A DNA stretch of 64,000 nt from Mycobacterium avium subsp. avium (GTDB lineage: Bacteria; Actinomycetota; Actinomycetes; Mycobacteriales; Mycobacteriaceae), in assembly GCF_009741445.1 (NCBI RefSeq), contig NZ_CP046507.1, forward strand, positions 2,418,001-2,482,000. Reading direction: 5' to 3'. Position numbers and translations under genes: made by a program. Each line of letters opens with the position of its first letter. Position 1 is the first letter of the stretch. The notes under the pieces were generated by a model. It was not told the origin of the DNA and did not search any database. It was given only the letters and a program-made list of their open reading frames with translations. Of the stretch, positions 50,840-59,329 are shown piece by piece.

Positions 50840-50929
50840 GTCACCGATCAGCCGAAACAACTGTCACGCATCAGCCGAAACACCGTCGCCCATCAACCGA
50901 AGCCGAGACGTCAACCATCAGCCGAGGTA
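50839..50929. repeat. four degenerate 21-bp direct repeats resembling an IS end
   Basis: Two near-identical units (50839-50859 and 50862-50882, core ATCAGCCGAAACA) are followed by two weaker ones (about 50884-50904 and 50909-50929), spaced 22-25 bp. Multiple short terminal repeats beginning TGTCA are the style of IS21-family ends. No transposase gene is present, so this would be a leftover end. It lies 15 bp from the tRNA gene. Confidence 0.5.
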
Positions 50930-50943
50930 AAACACGCTTTTCG

Positions 50944-51017
50944 TGGGGCGGGCGGGGCTCGAACCCGCGACCAACGGATTATGAGTCCGCGGCTCTAACC
51001 AACTGAGCTACCGCCCC
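50944..51017 (-). tRNA. tRNA-Met (CAT)
   Basis: A full cloverleaf of 74 nt reads on the minus strand. It has a 7-bp acceptor stem (GGGGCGG/CCGCCCC), D stem GCTC/GAGC, anticodon stem GCGGA/TCCGT with loop CTCATAA, T stem GCGGG/CCCGC with loop TTCGAGC, and discriminator A. No CCA is encoded. Anticodon CAT fits elongator Met; a lysidine-modified Ile2 tRNA has the same loop and cannot be fully excluded. Confidence 0.93.
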
Positions 51018-51098
51018 GACGTGATTGCTCCGTAGGAAACGGTAGCCCAAGCCCGAAGTCGGCGTCCCGCGGCCAGCCCAGCGGCGCAGCGCCGGCGA

Positions 51099-51515
51099 TC
51101 ACGCCGCCGGCGGCGCTGGCTGCCCGGCCTGAGCCTTGATCTTGGGGATCAGGTCCGGCGCGTAGACATAGATCGCCGACTCGACCTCCCACTCGGCCTG
51201 GTCCGGGGACAACGGCGTCGTGTTGGTGACCATGTTCACCAACTCCTTCGCCTTTCCGTACGGATTGGGATTCGACCGGACCTGATCGGCGAACCACCGA
51301 CCCTCCGCGGCCTCATGGCAGTCACTGAAGTCGGCATTGTGAACCATCTTGTTCTGCGCCAACAGGTTGATGTACTGGTCGTCGGCGGGAGTCAGACTGC
51401 ACGCCGCCGCGGCGGGTGGCGCCGACAGCACCGCCCCACCGATCACGGCCGCCCCCAACATGATTCCGGCGGCTCCCACCGCCAGCCCGGCCCCCTGTGC
51501 TCGTGTTCTTGCCAT
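51099..51515 (-). CDS. DUF732 secreted protein, copy A
   Basis: This is a 138-residue precursor with a signal peptide (hydrophobic to about residue 37, cleavage near AAAA-CSL). A compact helical DUF732 domain follows, containing DDQYINLLAQNKMVHNADFSDC; two cysteines (CSL and DCHEA) probably form a disulfide. A Pro/Ala tail ends the protein. The family is common in mycobacterial culture filtrates and of unknown role. It is highly similar to the next copy at 51762-52184, mainly differing in the signal peptide and tail, so the pair is a recent tandem duplication. Confidence 0.88.
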   Translation of the reverse strand: MARTRAQGAGLAVGAAGIMLGAAVIGGAVLSAPPAAAACSLTPADDQYINLLAQNKMVHNADFSDCHEAAEGRWFADQVRSNPNPYGKAKELVNMVTNTTPLSPDQAEWEVESAIYVYAPDLIPKIKAQAGQPAPPAA

Positions 51516-51761
51516 TTCTCCAGATACCCCCTCTGGTGGAATGTCTCTTCTTCCCTTGACGCACTGTGGATCGGATACCACCGACCGCGAGCGCGACAAA
51601 CACCGGCTCTTACGAACAATGGGTGAACAACTAATACCGAAAAGAGCTATGCGACAGGGTATTTGAACCAAACAAATGTGCTGACCCTCAGAGCGTCGTG
51701 CGGACGTCCGCGAAATCCAAGGCGCGCAAAGGCATTGGCGGTCCGCGCTCCGCCACGACGA

Positions 51762-52184
51762 TCAGCCCTCGGTGGGCCAGTTTGCCTTCGAGGCCTGGTC
51801 TTTGATCTTCGGGATCAAGTCGGGCGCGTACACATAGATGGCCGACTCGACCTCCCACTCGGCCTGGGCCTGGCTCAGCGGCGTGGTGTTGGTGATCATG
51901 TTCACCAACTCCTGCGCCTCGCCGAACGAATTGGGATTGGACCGGACCTGATCGGCGAACCACCGACCCTCTGCGGCCTCGTGGCAATCGCTGTAGTCGG
52001 CGTTGTGAACCATCTTGTTCTGCGCCAGCAGGTTGATGTACTGATCGTCCTTGTCGCTCAGGTTGCAGGTCGCCGAAGCCTGCGGAGCCGACAACACCGC
52101 GGCGCCGAGCATCGAGGCCCCCAGCGCAACGCCGGCAACCCACACCGCTGGCACCCGCAGCTGCGAGCGTGTCCCGGTGGTCAT
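51762..52184 (-). CDS. DUF732 secreted protein, copy B
   Basis: This is a 140-residue paralogue of the downstream gene, with signal peptide (cleavage near ASA-TCNL) and the same DUF732 domain and cysteine pair. The tail is IKDQASKANWPTEG instead of the Pro-rich tail of copy A. The ATG at 52184 follows GGGAGG with ideal spacing; a longer open frame upstream is not needed. The 246-nt gap to copy A is AT-richer and probably holds copy A's own promoter. Confidence 0.88.
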   Translation of the reverse strand: MTTGTRSQLRVPAVWVAGVALGASMLGAAVLSAPQASATCNLSDKDDQYINLLAQNKMVHNADYSDCHEAAEGRWFADQVRSNPNSFGEAQELVNMITNTTPLSQAQAEWEVESAIYVYAPDLIPKIKDQASKANWPTEG

Positions 52185-52438
52185 CTGCGAACCTCCCTCT
52201 GCGCACCAATGCGATTGCTTCCGACGCACGCCCGGCGTCAAATCGTCGACATATTTGTTCATATAAGAGTCGGTGACCGCGCTTAAGTTAGCCAATGAGC
52301 CCAGCACAAAGCGGTAACGGACGCTTGCGCAGCGGTGTACGAATAGTTAACATTTCGTGCCTTCGGCGCGAGGCGCCAAGGCCACCCAACCGTGGCCAAA
52401 CCGCGCCTCAACCGGTGCCGAGGCCGTCGCCCGCTCGG

Positions 52439-53305
52439 TCAGCTAAATACCGTCTGACCGTCGGCGCCGATCAGATACCGCTGCGTACCGTTTTCGACCC
52501 GCGGCGCGTCGGCAGCCAGGGAGACGGCGACCTTGTTGCTGGCATTGCGCATGATGTCGAAGGTGAGCTCGACGGCCTCGGCCTCGGAAAACCGGGAGCG
52601 CACCTCGGCGACATCGTCGGCGACGAGGTGCGCAGGCGTCCAAATTAACGCATCGGTGTAGCGCAGCGCTGCCTTTGCGCGCTCGTCCAGCAAACCCGAC
52701 GATTCGAAGCGCTCGATCTCCTCGTACAGCGTTTCCGAACCGCCGGCATCCAGCGCGCTGCCCTCGCGAAGCGAGTTGCACAGCCGGCAATGGTGCTGCG
52801 CCGCGCCCCGCAGCCGAACCAGCTCGGAGGTCACCGGGTCCAGGGCACGCATTCGCGCCACCGCGATTAAAAAGTCGTTGAACACCAGATCCGACGGGTC
52901 GCTGCCGTAGTCCCAGCTGATCGGCCCCGACAGCCAGCCCAGATACCGCGAGCCGACCCCGAGCGCTTCCAGTCCGGCGCGCACCCGGGGGACGAAGTCG
53001 GCGATGTACATCTGCACGACTACCCCAAAGGTCCTGTCCCCCAGCTGCTTTGACAGCCGAGACCGTTGCGCGTGGGTGATCGCCGAGACGTCGGCGCTGA
53101 ATTGTTCGGCGAACTCGGCGACGGCGGCCTCGGTTTCCGATTCCGGCTCTCCCACCTCCATGGGCGCGGGCAACGGCGGCAGCGACGACGTCTGTGCGCA
53201 CACCCGCCGGATCAACGCTGCGACGCGCGCCTCGGACGGCGACCCCGGAAACACCGCCACCAACCGGGTGAGCTGGTCTTCTCGAAGCGAAACCGGAGCC
53301 GCCAT
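52439..53305 (-). CDS. AhpD-like/carboxymuconolactone decarboxylase family protein
   Basis: This is a 288-residue all-helical protein of the CMD/AhpD fold, larger than the usual single module. The redox motif is HHCRLCNS (about 165-172), a CxxC pair preceded by Glu and followed by the helix EGSALDAGG, as in AhpD. The family transfers electrons to peroxide-reducing enzymes or decarboxylates lactones. Residues about 1-90 are an extra N-terminal helical part. The ATG at 53305 is used. No ahpC lies nearby, so a peroxidase partner role is only an inference. Confidence 0.8.
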   Translation of the reverse strand: MAAPVSLREDQLTRLVAVFPGSPSEARVAALIRRVCAQTSSLPPLPAPMEVGEPESETEAAVAEFAEQFSADVSAITHAQRSRLSKQLGDRTFGVVVQMYIADFVPRVRAGLEALGVGSRYLGWLSGPISWDYGSDPSDLVFNDFLIAVARMRALDPVTSELVRLRGAAQHHCRLCNSLREGSALDAGGSETLYEEIERFESSGLLDERAKAALRYTDALIWTPAHLVADDVAEVRSRFSEAEAVELTFDIMRNASNKVAVSLAADAPRVENGTQRYLIGADGQTVFS

Positions 53306-53345
53306 CCGTCACACGCTAGAACGCGCGCGGCCCGGCGGCAATCGA

Positions 53346-54719
53346 CTACTGGGCCTGGCTCACCGAGGACATGTGGAAGTCGGGGATGCGCAGCGCCGGC
53401 ATCGCGGCGCGGGTGGCCCAATCCCCCCACTCGCGGGGCAGCGTCTTCTCGCTGACGCCGGCCTCGGTGGCCCGTCGCAGCAGGTCCAGCGGACTCTCGT
53501 TGAACCGGAAGTTGTTGACGGCCGCGGTGACCTGCCCGTCCTCGATCAGGTAGACGCCGTCACGGGTCAGGCCGGTGACCAACAGCGTGGTGGGGTCGAC
53601 GACCCGGATGTACCACAGCGTGGTCAACAGCAGGCCGCGCTCGGTGGCCGCGATCATGTCGGCTTGGCTGGCCGTCCCCCCGGTCATCACCAGGTTGTCG
53701 GCGGCCACCGCGACGTCGGCGTCGTATTTGGCGGCGGCGGCCCGCGGATAGGCCAGCGCGGTGATCACCCCGTCGCGGATCCAGTCGACGTGGTCGATCG
53801 GCATGCCGTTGTCGAACACCGACACCGCCTCCGAGGAGCTGCTCACCGCGACGAACGGCGTGCAGATCAGCCCGGGCGCCATCGGATCGGAGAACAGCGT
53901 CAGCGGCAGGTCGGTGAGCCGCTCGCCCACCCGGGTCCCGCCGCCGGGCGCCGAGAACGCGGTCCGGCCCTCCTGAGCGCCGCGGCCGGCCATCGACCAG
54001 GCCATGTAGATCATCATGTCGGCCACCGTCGACGGCGGCATGATCGTCTCGTAACGCCCCGCCGGCAACTCCACGCTGCGCTGCGCCCAGCCCAGCCGCG
54101 TCGACAGTTGCTCGAGCAGCGAATCGGTTGGCACATCGACGAAGTCGGGTGTCCCCACACCCGCCCATGCGCTGGCGTCGCCGCGCTTGGCGTTGATCTC
54201 CACCGCCCCCGTGGGTTGGGTGAAGCGCCGCCGCAACCCGGTCGAGGTCGCCACGAAAGTGGTCGAAACACTGTGGTGGGCAAAGCCGTAGAGCCGATCG
54301 GTGCCGCGGAAACCCCGGCCGAGCGAGTCGGCGAGGTCGGCGAAGATCAACGGCCCGGTGCCGGGTACCGGCGCGTCCCAGTCGGCGGGTTCCCCGGCGT
54401 CGGCGAGCAGCGGTGCGGCGTCGCCGGCCTCCGGCGCCGACGCGGCGGCCTGCTGCGACGCCGCGACCAGCCCGGGCAGCACCCGCGGGTCCGCCTCGGC
54501 CGACACCACCGTTCCGATGCGCGCGCCGGACCCGCGACGCACCACCGAGATCACCGTCACGCTCCGGCTCACCGAAACCCCGTTGGTGGTCATCGAATTG
54601 CCCGCCCAGCGCAGCGTCGCCTCCACCTTGTCGGTGACCAGCACCATGGTCTCGTCGGCGCCGCCCAGCTTGGCCGCCTCGTCGAGCACGACGTTGACGA
54701 CATGCTGCGGGGTGATCAT
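53346..54719 (-). CDS. TldE/PmbA-family protein
   Basis: This is a 457-residue partner subunit of the TldD/TldE heterodimeric metalloprotease family. It has the TldE beta-barrel and the C-terminal AAAAKYDADVAVAADNLVMTGG and LLVTGLTRDGVYLIEDGQV region but lacks the HExxxH zinc motif, as expected for TldE. With TldD it would cleave unstructured peptides or process modified peptides in the cytoplasm. Its ATG overlaps the TldD stop (ATGA), ensuring equal production. It corresponds to M. tuberculosis Rv2314c by context. Confidence 0.88.
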   Translation of the reverse strand: MITPQHVVNVVLDEAAKLGGADETMVLVTDKVEATLRWAGNSMTTNGVSVSRSVTVISVVRRGSGARIGTVVSAEADPRVLPGLVAASQQAAASAPEAGDAAPLLADAGEPADWDAPVPGTGPLIFADLADSLGRGFRGTDRLYGFAHHSVSTTFVATSTGLRRRFTQPTGAVEINAKRGDASAWAGVGTPDFVDVPTDSLLEQLSTRLGWAQRSVELPAGRYETIMPPSTVADMMIYMAWSMAGRGAQEGRTAFSAPGGGTRVGERLTDLPLTLFSDPMAPGLICTPFVAVSSSSEAVSVFDNGMPIDHVDWIRDGVITALAYPRAAAAKYDADVAVAADNLVMTGGTASQADMIAATERGLLLTTLWYIRVVDPTTLLVTGLTRDGVYLIEDGQVTAAVNNFRFNESPLDLLRRATEAGVSEKTLPREWGDWATRAAMPALRIPDFHMSSVSQAQ

Positions 54720-56233
54720 CGTCCGCCCTCGGTCCGGGTGTTCAGCACATTGACGCCGCGGAACAGCGCGGACGGGCAGCCGTGGCTGACGGGCGCGATC
54801 TGGCCCGGCTGGGCCTTGCCGCAGTTGAACGCCCCGCCCAGCCGCCAGGTTGCCGGGCCGCCCACCGCCTCCATCGAATTCCAGAAATCGGTCGTGGTGG
54901 CCTGGTAGGCGACGTCGCGCAGTTGGCCGTCCAGCCGCCCGCCGCGAATGCGGTAGAACCGCTGGCCGGTGAACTGAAAGTTGTAGCGCTGCATGTCGAT
55001 TGACCACGACTTGTCGCCGACGATGTAGATGCCGTCCTCGACCCGGGCGATCAAGTCGTCGGTGCTGATCTGTTCGGGGGCGGGCTGCAGCGAGACATTG
55101 GCCATGCGCTGGATCGGCACGTGATGCGGCGAATCCGCGTACGAGCAGCCGTTGGAGCGGGGGTGTCCGAGCCGCCGGGCGAACACCCGGTCCAGCTGAT
55201 AACCGGTGAAAATCCCGTCGCGCACCAGATCCCAGCTTTGCGCGGCCACCCCCTCATCGTCGTAACCGATGGTGGCCAAACCGAATTCGACGGTCCGGTC
55301 CGCGGTCACGTTCATCACCGGCGACCCGTACCGCATGGTGCCCAGCTTGTCCGGTGTGGCGAACGACGTGCCGGCGTAGGCGGCCTCGTAGCCGATGGCG
55401 CGGTCGTATTCGGTTGCGTGCCCGATCGATTCATGAATGGTCAGCCAGAGGTTGGTCGGGTCGATCACCAGGTCGGTGGGCCCGGGAACCACCGTGGGCG
55501 CCTTGACCTTCTCGGCCAACAGGGACGGCAGCTGCGCCAGCTCGTCGGCCCAATTCCACACCTCGTCACCGGCCAGGGCCTCCCAGCCACGACCCATCGG
55601 CGGCGCCAACGTCCGCATCGAGTCGAAGCTGCCCGCCTGGGCGTCGACCGTCACCGCTTCCAGCGAGGGCAGCACCCGCACCCGCTGCTGGGTGATCGAC
55701 GAGCCGAACGTGTCGGCGTAGAACGTCTGTTCCTTGACGGCGGTCAGCAGCGCCGACACGTGATCGATCCCGTCGGCGGCGAGCAGCCGCCCCGAGTAGT
55801 CGCCCAGCACACCGATCTTGTCGGCGGCCGAGACGTCGAACGGGTCGATCCGGTAGCTCGACACCCACGTGGCGTCTCGGTAGACGGGTTCGGGCGCCAG
55901 CTCGACCCGCTCGCTGCTCAGCGTGGCCAGCGTGGTGGCCACGTGCACGGCGCGGCGGGCGGTCTCGGCGGCCACCGACGGCGCCAACTCCGCGTGCGAC
56001 GCGAATCCCCAGGTGCCGTCGACGATCACCCGCACCGCCAACCCGACCTCGCGATTGATCACCGCGGTTTCCAGCTCGCCGTCGCGCAGCTGGATGATCT
56101 CGGTGATGAGCCGGTGAACCCGCAGGTCGGCATGGCTGGCCCCGGCCGCGGTGGCCGCGGACAGCGCCGCGTCGGCCAGTTCGTGGCGCGGCAGGTCCAG
56201 GAAGTCGGCATCGATCCCCCGGTTCGGTGTCAC
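54716..56233 (-). CDS. TldD-family zinc metalloprotease subunit
   Basis: This is a 505-residue catalytic subunit. The zinc motif HESIGH begins at His267, and a further ligand Cys is expected in the C-terminal part. The N-terminal half contains HADLRVHRLITEIIQLRDGELE, typical of the family. The GTG at 56233 is chosen because it gives exactly the 505 residues I recall for Rv2315c; an in-frame start at 56260 would add nine residues. It is the first gene of a two-gene operon with TldE and is divergent from uspABC. Confidence 0.9.
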   Translation of the reverse strand: MTPNRGIDADFLDLPRHELADAALSAATAAGASHADLRVHRLITEIIQLRDGELETAVINREVGLAVRVIVDGTWGFASHAELAPSVAAETARRAVHVATTLATLSSERVELAPEPVYRDATWVSSYRIDPFDVSAADKIGVLGDYSGRLLAADGIDHVSALLTAVKEQTFYADTFGSSITQQRVRVLPSLEAVTVDAQAGSFDSMRTLAPPMGRGWEALAGDEVWNWADELAQLPSLLAEKVKAPTVVPGPTDLVIDPTNLWLTIHESIGHATEYDRAIGYEAAYAGTSFATPDKLGTMRYGSPVMNVTADRTVEFGLATIGYDDEGVAAQSWDLVRDGIFTGYQLDRVFARRLGHPRSNGCSYADSPHHVPIQRMANVSLQPAPEQISTDDLIARVEDGIYIVGDKSWSIDMQRYNFQFTGQRFYRIRGGRLDGQLRDVAYQATTTDFWNSMEAVGGPATWRLGGAFNCGKAQPGQIAPVSHGCPSALFRGVNVLNTRTEGGR

Positions 56234-56291
56234 GGCTCCACCGTAACGGCCGGTCCCCACAAACCGTGGCAGCGCCCGCTTTAATTACCCC

Positions 56292-57176
56292 ATGGCCAGC
56301 GCCGAACGCCGGGTTGCACCGCGGTCCACCGCGTTGGGCTACGCGCTGCTGGCGCCGAGCTTGTTCGGTGTGCTCGCGTTCCTGCTGCTGCCCATCCTGG
56401 TGGTGATCTGGCTGAGCCTGTGCCGGTGGGATCTGCTGGGCCCGCTGCGCTTTGTCGGCCTGTCCAATTGGCGGTCGGTGCTGACCGACGCCGGGTTCGG
56501 CAACTCGCTGATGGTCACGGCCGTCTTCGTGGCCATGGTGGTCCCGGCGCAGACGGCGCTGGGTCTGCTGGCCGCCACCATGCTGGCCCGCCGGCTGCCC
56601 GGCACCGGGCTGTTCCGCACCGTCTATGTGCTGCCGTGGATTTGCGCGCCGCTGGCCATCGCGGTGCTGTGGCGCTGGATCCTGGCGCCCACCGACGGCG
56701 CGGTGAGCGCGGTACTGGGGCACAGCATCGAATGGCTGTCCGACCCGAGCTTTGCACTGCCGCTGGTGTCGGCCGTCGTGGTGTGGACCAACGTCGGGTA
56801 TGTCTCGTTGTCGTTCCTGGCCGGCCTGCTCGCCATCCCCGAGGACATTCACGCGGCGGCACGCACCGACGGCGCCAACGCGTGGCAGCGGTTCTGGCGC
56901 ATCACCATGCCCATGCTGCGACCGACGACGTTCTTCGTGCTGGTGACCGGGATCGTCAGCAGCGCACAGGTTTTCGACACGGTGTATGCGTTGACCGGCG
57001 GCGGTCCCGCTGGCCGCACCGACCTGGTGGCACACCGCATCTACGCCGAGGCGTTCGGTTCGGCGGCCATCGGCCGGGCGTCGGTGATGGCGGTGGTGCT
57101 GTTCGTGATCCTGATCGGCGTCACCCTGGTTCAGCATCTGTATTTCCGGCGGCGGATCAGCTATGACCTCACCTGA
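56292..57176 (+). CDS. uspA: UspA, sugar ABC transporter permease
   Basis: This is a 294-residue MalF-like inner-membrane permease with six main helices. The EAA loop that contacts the ATPase is AARTDGANAWQRFWRITMPMLRP (about 194-216). In M. tuberculosis the UspABC system imports amino-sugar-type substrates recycled from cell-wall or host glycans. The ATG at 56292 starts the operon. Its 3' end overlaps uspB by 14 bp. No ATP-binding subunit is encoded here, so a shared ATPase encoded elsewhere must serve it. Confidence 0.93.
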   Translation: MASAERRVAPRSTALGYALLAPSLFGVLAFLLLPILVVIWLSLCRWDLLGPLRFVGLSNWRSVLTDAGFGNSLMVTAVFVAMVVPAQTALGLLAATMLARRLPGTGLFRTVYVLPWICAPLAIAVLWRWILAPTDGAVSAVLGHSIEWLSDPSFALPLVSAVVVWTNVGYVSLSFLAGLLAIPEDIHAAARTDGANAWQRFWRITMPMLRPTTFFVLVTGIVSSAQVFDTVYALTGGGPAGRTDLVAHRIYAEAFGSAAIGRASVMAVVLFVILIGVTLVQHLYFRRRISYDLT

Positions 57177-57990
57177 CCGCGCTCGCGCCAACATCGCGAT
57201 CTACGCCGGCCTGCTGGTGGGCGCGTTGATCACGTTGGCGCCGTTCACACTTGGCTTGCTGACGGCGTTCACCTCGGCGCATCAATTCGTCACCGGCACC
57301 CCGTTGCAGCTGCCGCGACCGCCCACCCTGTCCAATTTCGCCGACCTGGCCGGGGCCGGGTTCGGCCGCGCGGCGGCGGTGACGGCGTTGATGACGGCGG
57401 TCATCCTGGTCGGCCAGCTGACGTTCTCGGTGCTGGCCGGATACGCGTTCGCGCGCTTGCGGTTTCCCGGCCGCGACGCGCTGTTCTGGGTCTACATCGC
57501 GACGCTGATGGTGCCGGGCACGGTCACCATCGTGCCGATGTATCTGATGATGGCCCAGCTGGGCCTGCGCAACACGTTCTGGGCGTTGGTGCTGCCGTTC
57601 ATGTTCGGCTCGCCGTACGCAATCTTCCTGCTGCGCGAGCACTTTCGCATGATTCCGAACGACCTGGTCAATGCCGCCCGCCTGGACGGCGCCCACACCC
57701 TGGACGTGATCGTGCACGTGGTGATCCCGTCCAGCCGGCCGGTGCTGGCCGCGCTGGCGTTGATCACCGTGGTCTCGCAGTGGAACAACTTCATGTGGCC
57801 GTTGGTGATCACCAGCGGGCACAAGTGGCGGGTGCTCACGGTGGCGACCGCCGATCTGCAGACCCGGTTCAACGCGCAATGGACGCTGGTGATGGCGGCG
57901 ACCACCATCGCGATCGTCCCGCTGGTCACGCTGTTCGTCATCTTCCAGCGTCACATCGTCGCCTCGATCGTCGTCTCGGGACTCAAGTGA
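57163..57990 (+). CDS. uspB: UspB, sugar ABC transporter permease
   Basis: This is a 275-residue MalG-like permease, the second membrane subunit. It has six helices and the EAA loop NAARLDGAHTLDVIVHVVIPSSRP (about 167-190). It pairs with UspA to form the channel. The ATG at 57163 lies inside the uspA end. The stop overlaps the uspC start as GTGA. Confidence 0.93.
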   Translation: MTSPDRARANIAIYAGLLVGALITLAPFTLGLLTAFTSAHQFVTGTPLQLPRPPTLSNFADLAGAGFGRAAAVTALMTAVILVGQLTFSVLAGYAFARLRFPGRDALFWVYIATLMVPGTVTIVPMYLMMAQLGLRNTFWALVLPFMFGSPYAIFLLREHFRMIPNDLVNAARLDGAHTLDVIVHVVIPSSRPVLAALALITVVSQWNNFMWPLVITSGHKWRVLTVATADLQTRFNAQWTLVMAATTIAIVPLVTLFVIFQRHIVASIVVSGLK

Positions 57991-59324
57991 CCCGGCCCCG
58001 CTTCTCCACGCTGGTCGCCGGGGCGGTGGCGCTGGTCGCCGCGTTGCTGGCCGCGGCGGCGGTGCTGCTGGATTATTCCGGGCAGCCGCACGGCGACAAA
58101 ACGATCGTGACGGTGCGAGTCTGGGGCGACGAGCTCGCCGAGGCCTACCGGCAATCGTTCGCGGCGTTCACCCGTGTCCATCCCGACATCGAAGTGCACG
58201 TCAACATGGTCGCCTACTCGACCTACTTCAACACCCTGCGCACCGACGTCGCCGGTGGCAGCGCCGACGACATCTTCTGGCTGTCCAACGCCTACCTCGC
58301 CGCCTACGCCGACAGCGGCCGACTGCTGAATATCCTTGACACACTTGGCACTAACGCGGCCGCAGTCTGGGAGCGACCCGTCGTCGAGCAGTTCACCCGG
58401 CACGGACAGCTGTGGGGCGTGCCGCAGCTCACGGACGCCGGTATCGCCTTGTACTACAACGCGGACCTGCTCGGCGCGGCCGGCATCGACCCGGCCCAGC
58501 TGAACAGCCTGCGGTGGAACCCGGCCGGCGGGGACACGTTGCGTCCGCTGCTGGCCCGGCTCACCGTCGACGCCGACGGAAACCGCGGCGACACCCGGGG
58601 ATTCGACCCGGGTCGGGTGCGGCAGTGGGGCTACAACGCGGCCAACGACCCGCAGGGCATCTACCTGAATTACATCGGTTCGGCCGGCGGTGTCTTCCAG
58701 CGCGGCGACGAGTTCGCCTTCGACAATCCCGCCGCGGTGTCGGCGTTTCGCTACCTGGTCGACCTGATCAACCGCGACCACGTCGCGCCCCCGGCCGCCG
58801 ACACCAACGACAACGGCGACTTCTCCCGCAACCAGTTCCTCGCCGGCCGGATGGCCCTCTTCCAATCGGGCACCTACAACCTGGCGCCGGTGGCCCGCGA
58901 TGCGCGCTTCCGGTGGGGTGTGGCGATGATGCCCGCCGGGCCGGTGGGCCGGGTGAGCGTCACCAACGGCATTGCCGCAGCGGGCAACGCCGCGACCAAG
59001 CATCCCGGGGCGGTGCGCCAGGTGCTGGCCTGGATGGGCAGCAGGCAGGGCAATGAATACCTGGGCCGCTACGGCGCGGCCATTCCCGCGGTGACCTCGG
59101 CGCAACCGGTGTACTTCCGCTACTGGGCCGCCCGCGGCGTGGACGTCACACCGTTCTTCGCGGTGCTCAACGGGCCGCGCATCGCCGCCCCGGGCGGGGC
59201 CGGCTTCGCCGCCGGCAACGATGCGCTGCGGCCCTACTTCGACGAAATGTTCTCCGGCCGCGGCGATGTCGCCACGACACTGAGGCGGGCTCAGGCGGCG
59301 GCCAACGCCGCCGCCCGCCGGTAA
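57987..59324 (+). CDS. uspC: UspC, amino-sugar-binding protein of ABC importer
   Basis: This is a 445-residue extracytoplasmic substrate-binding protein. A single N-terminal hydrophobic segment (about 10-32) without a lipobox would serve as a membrane anchor or signal. A two-lobed cluster B/D sugar-binding fold follows (VTVRVWGDELAEAYRQSF at the start, GIALYYNADLLGAAGID, FQSGTYNLAP). It delivers ligand to UspAB. The GTG at 57987 overlaps the uspB stop. Its own stop is only five bases from the convergent permease gene, leaving no space for a terminator. Confidence 0.92.
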   Translation: MTRPRFSTLVAGAVALVAALLAAAAVLLDYSGQPHGDKTIVTVRVWGDELAEAYRQSFAAFTRVHPDIEVHVNMVAYSTYFNTLRTDVAGGSADDIFWLSNAYLAAYADSGRLLNILDTLGTNAAAVWERPVVEQFTRHGQLWGVPQLTDAGIALYYNADLLGAAGIDPAQLNSLRWNPAGGDTLRPLLARLTVDADGNRGDTRGFDPGRVRQWGYNAANDPQGIYLNYIGSAGGVFQRGDEFAFDNPAAVSAFRYLVDLINRDHVAPPAADTNDNGDFSRNQFLAGRMALFQSGTYNLAPVARDARFRWGVAMMPAGPVGRVSVTNGIAAAGNAATKHPGAVRQVLAWMGSRQGNEYLGRYGAAIPAVTSAQPVYFRYWAARGVDVTPFFAVLNGPRIAAPGGAGFAAGNDALRPYFDEMFSGRGDVATTLRRAQAAANAAARR

Positions 59325-59329
59325 GCCGG

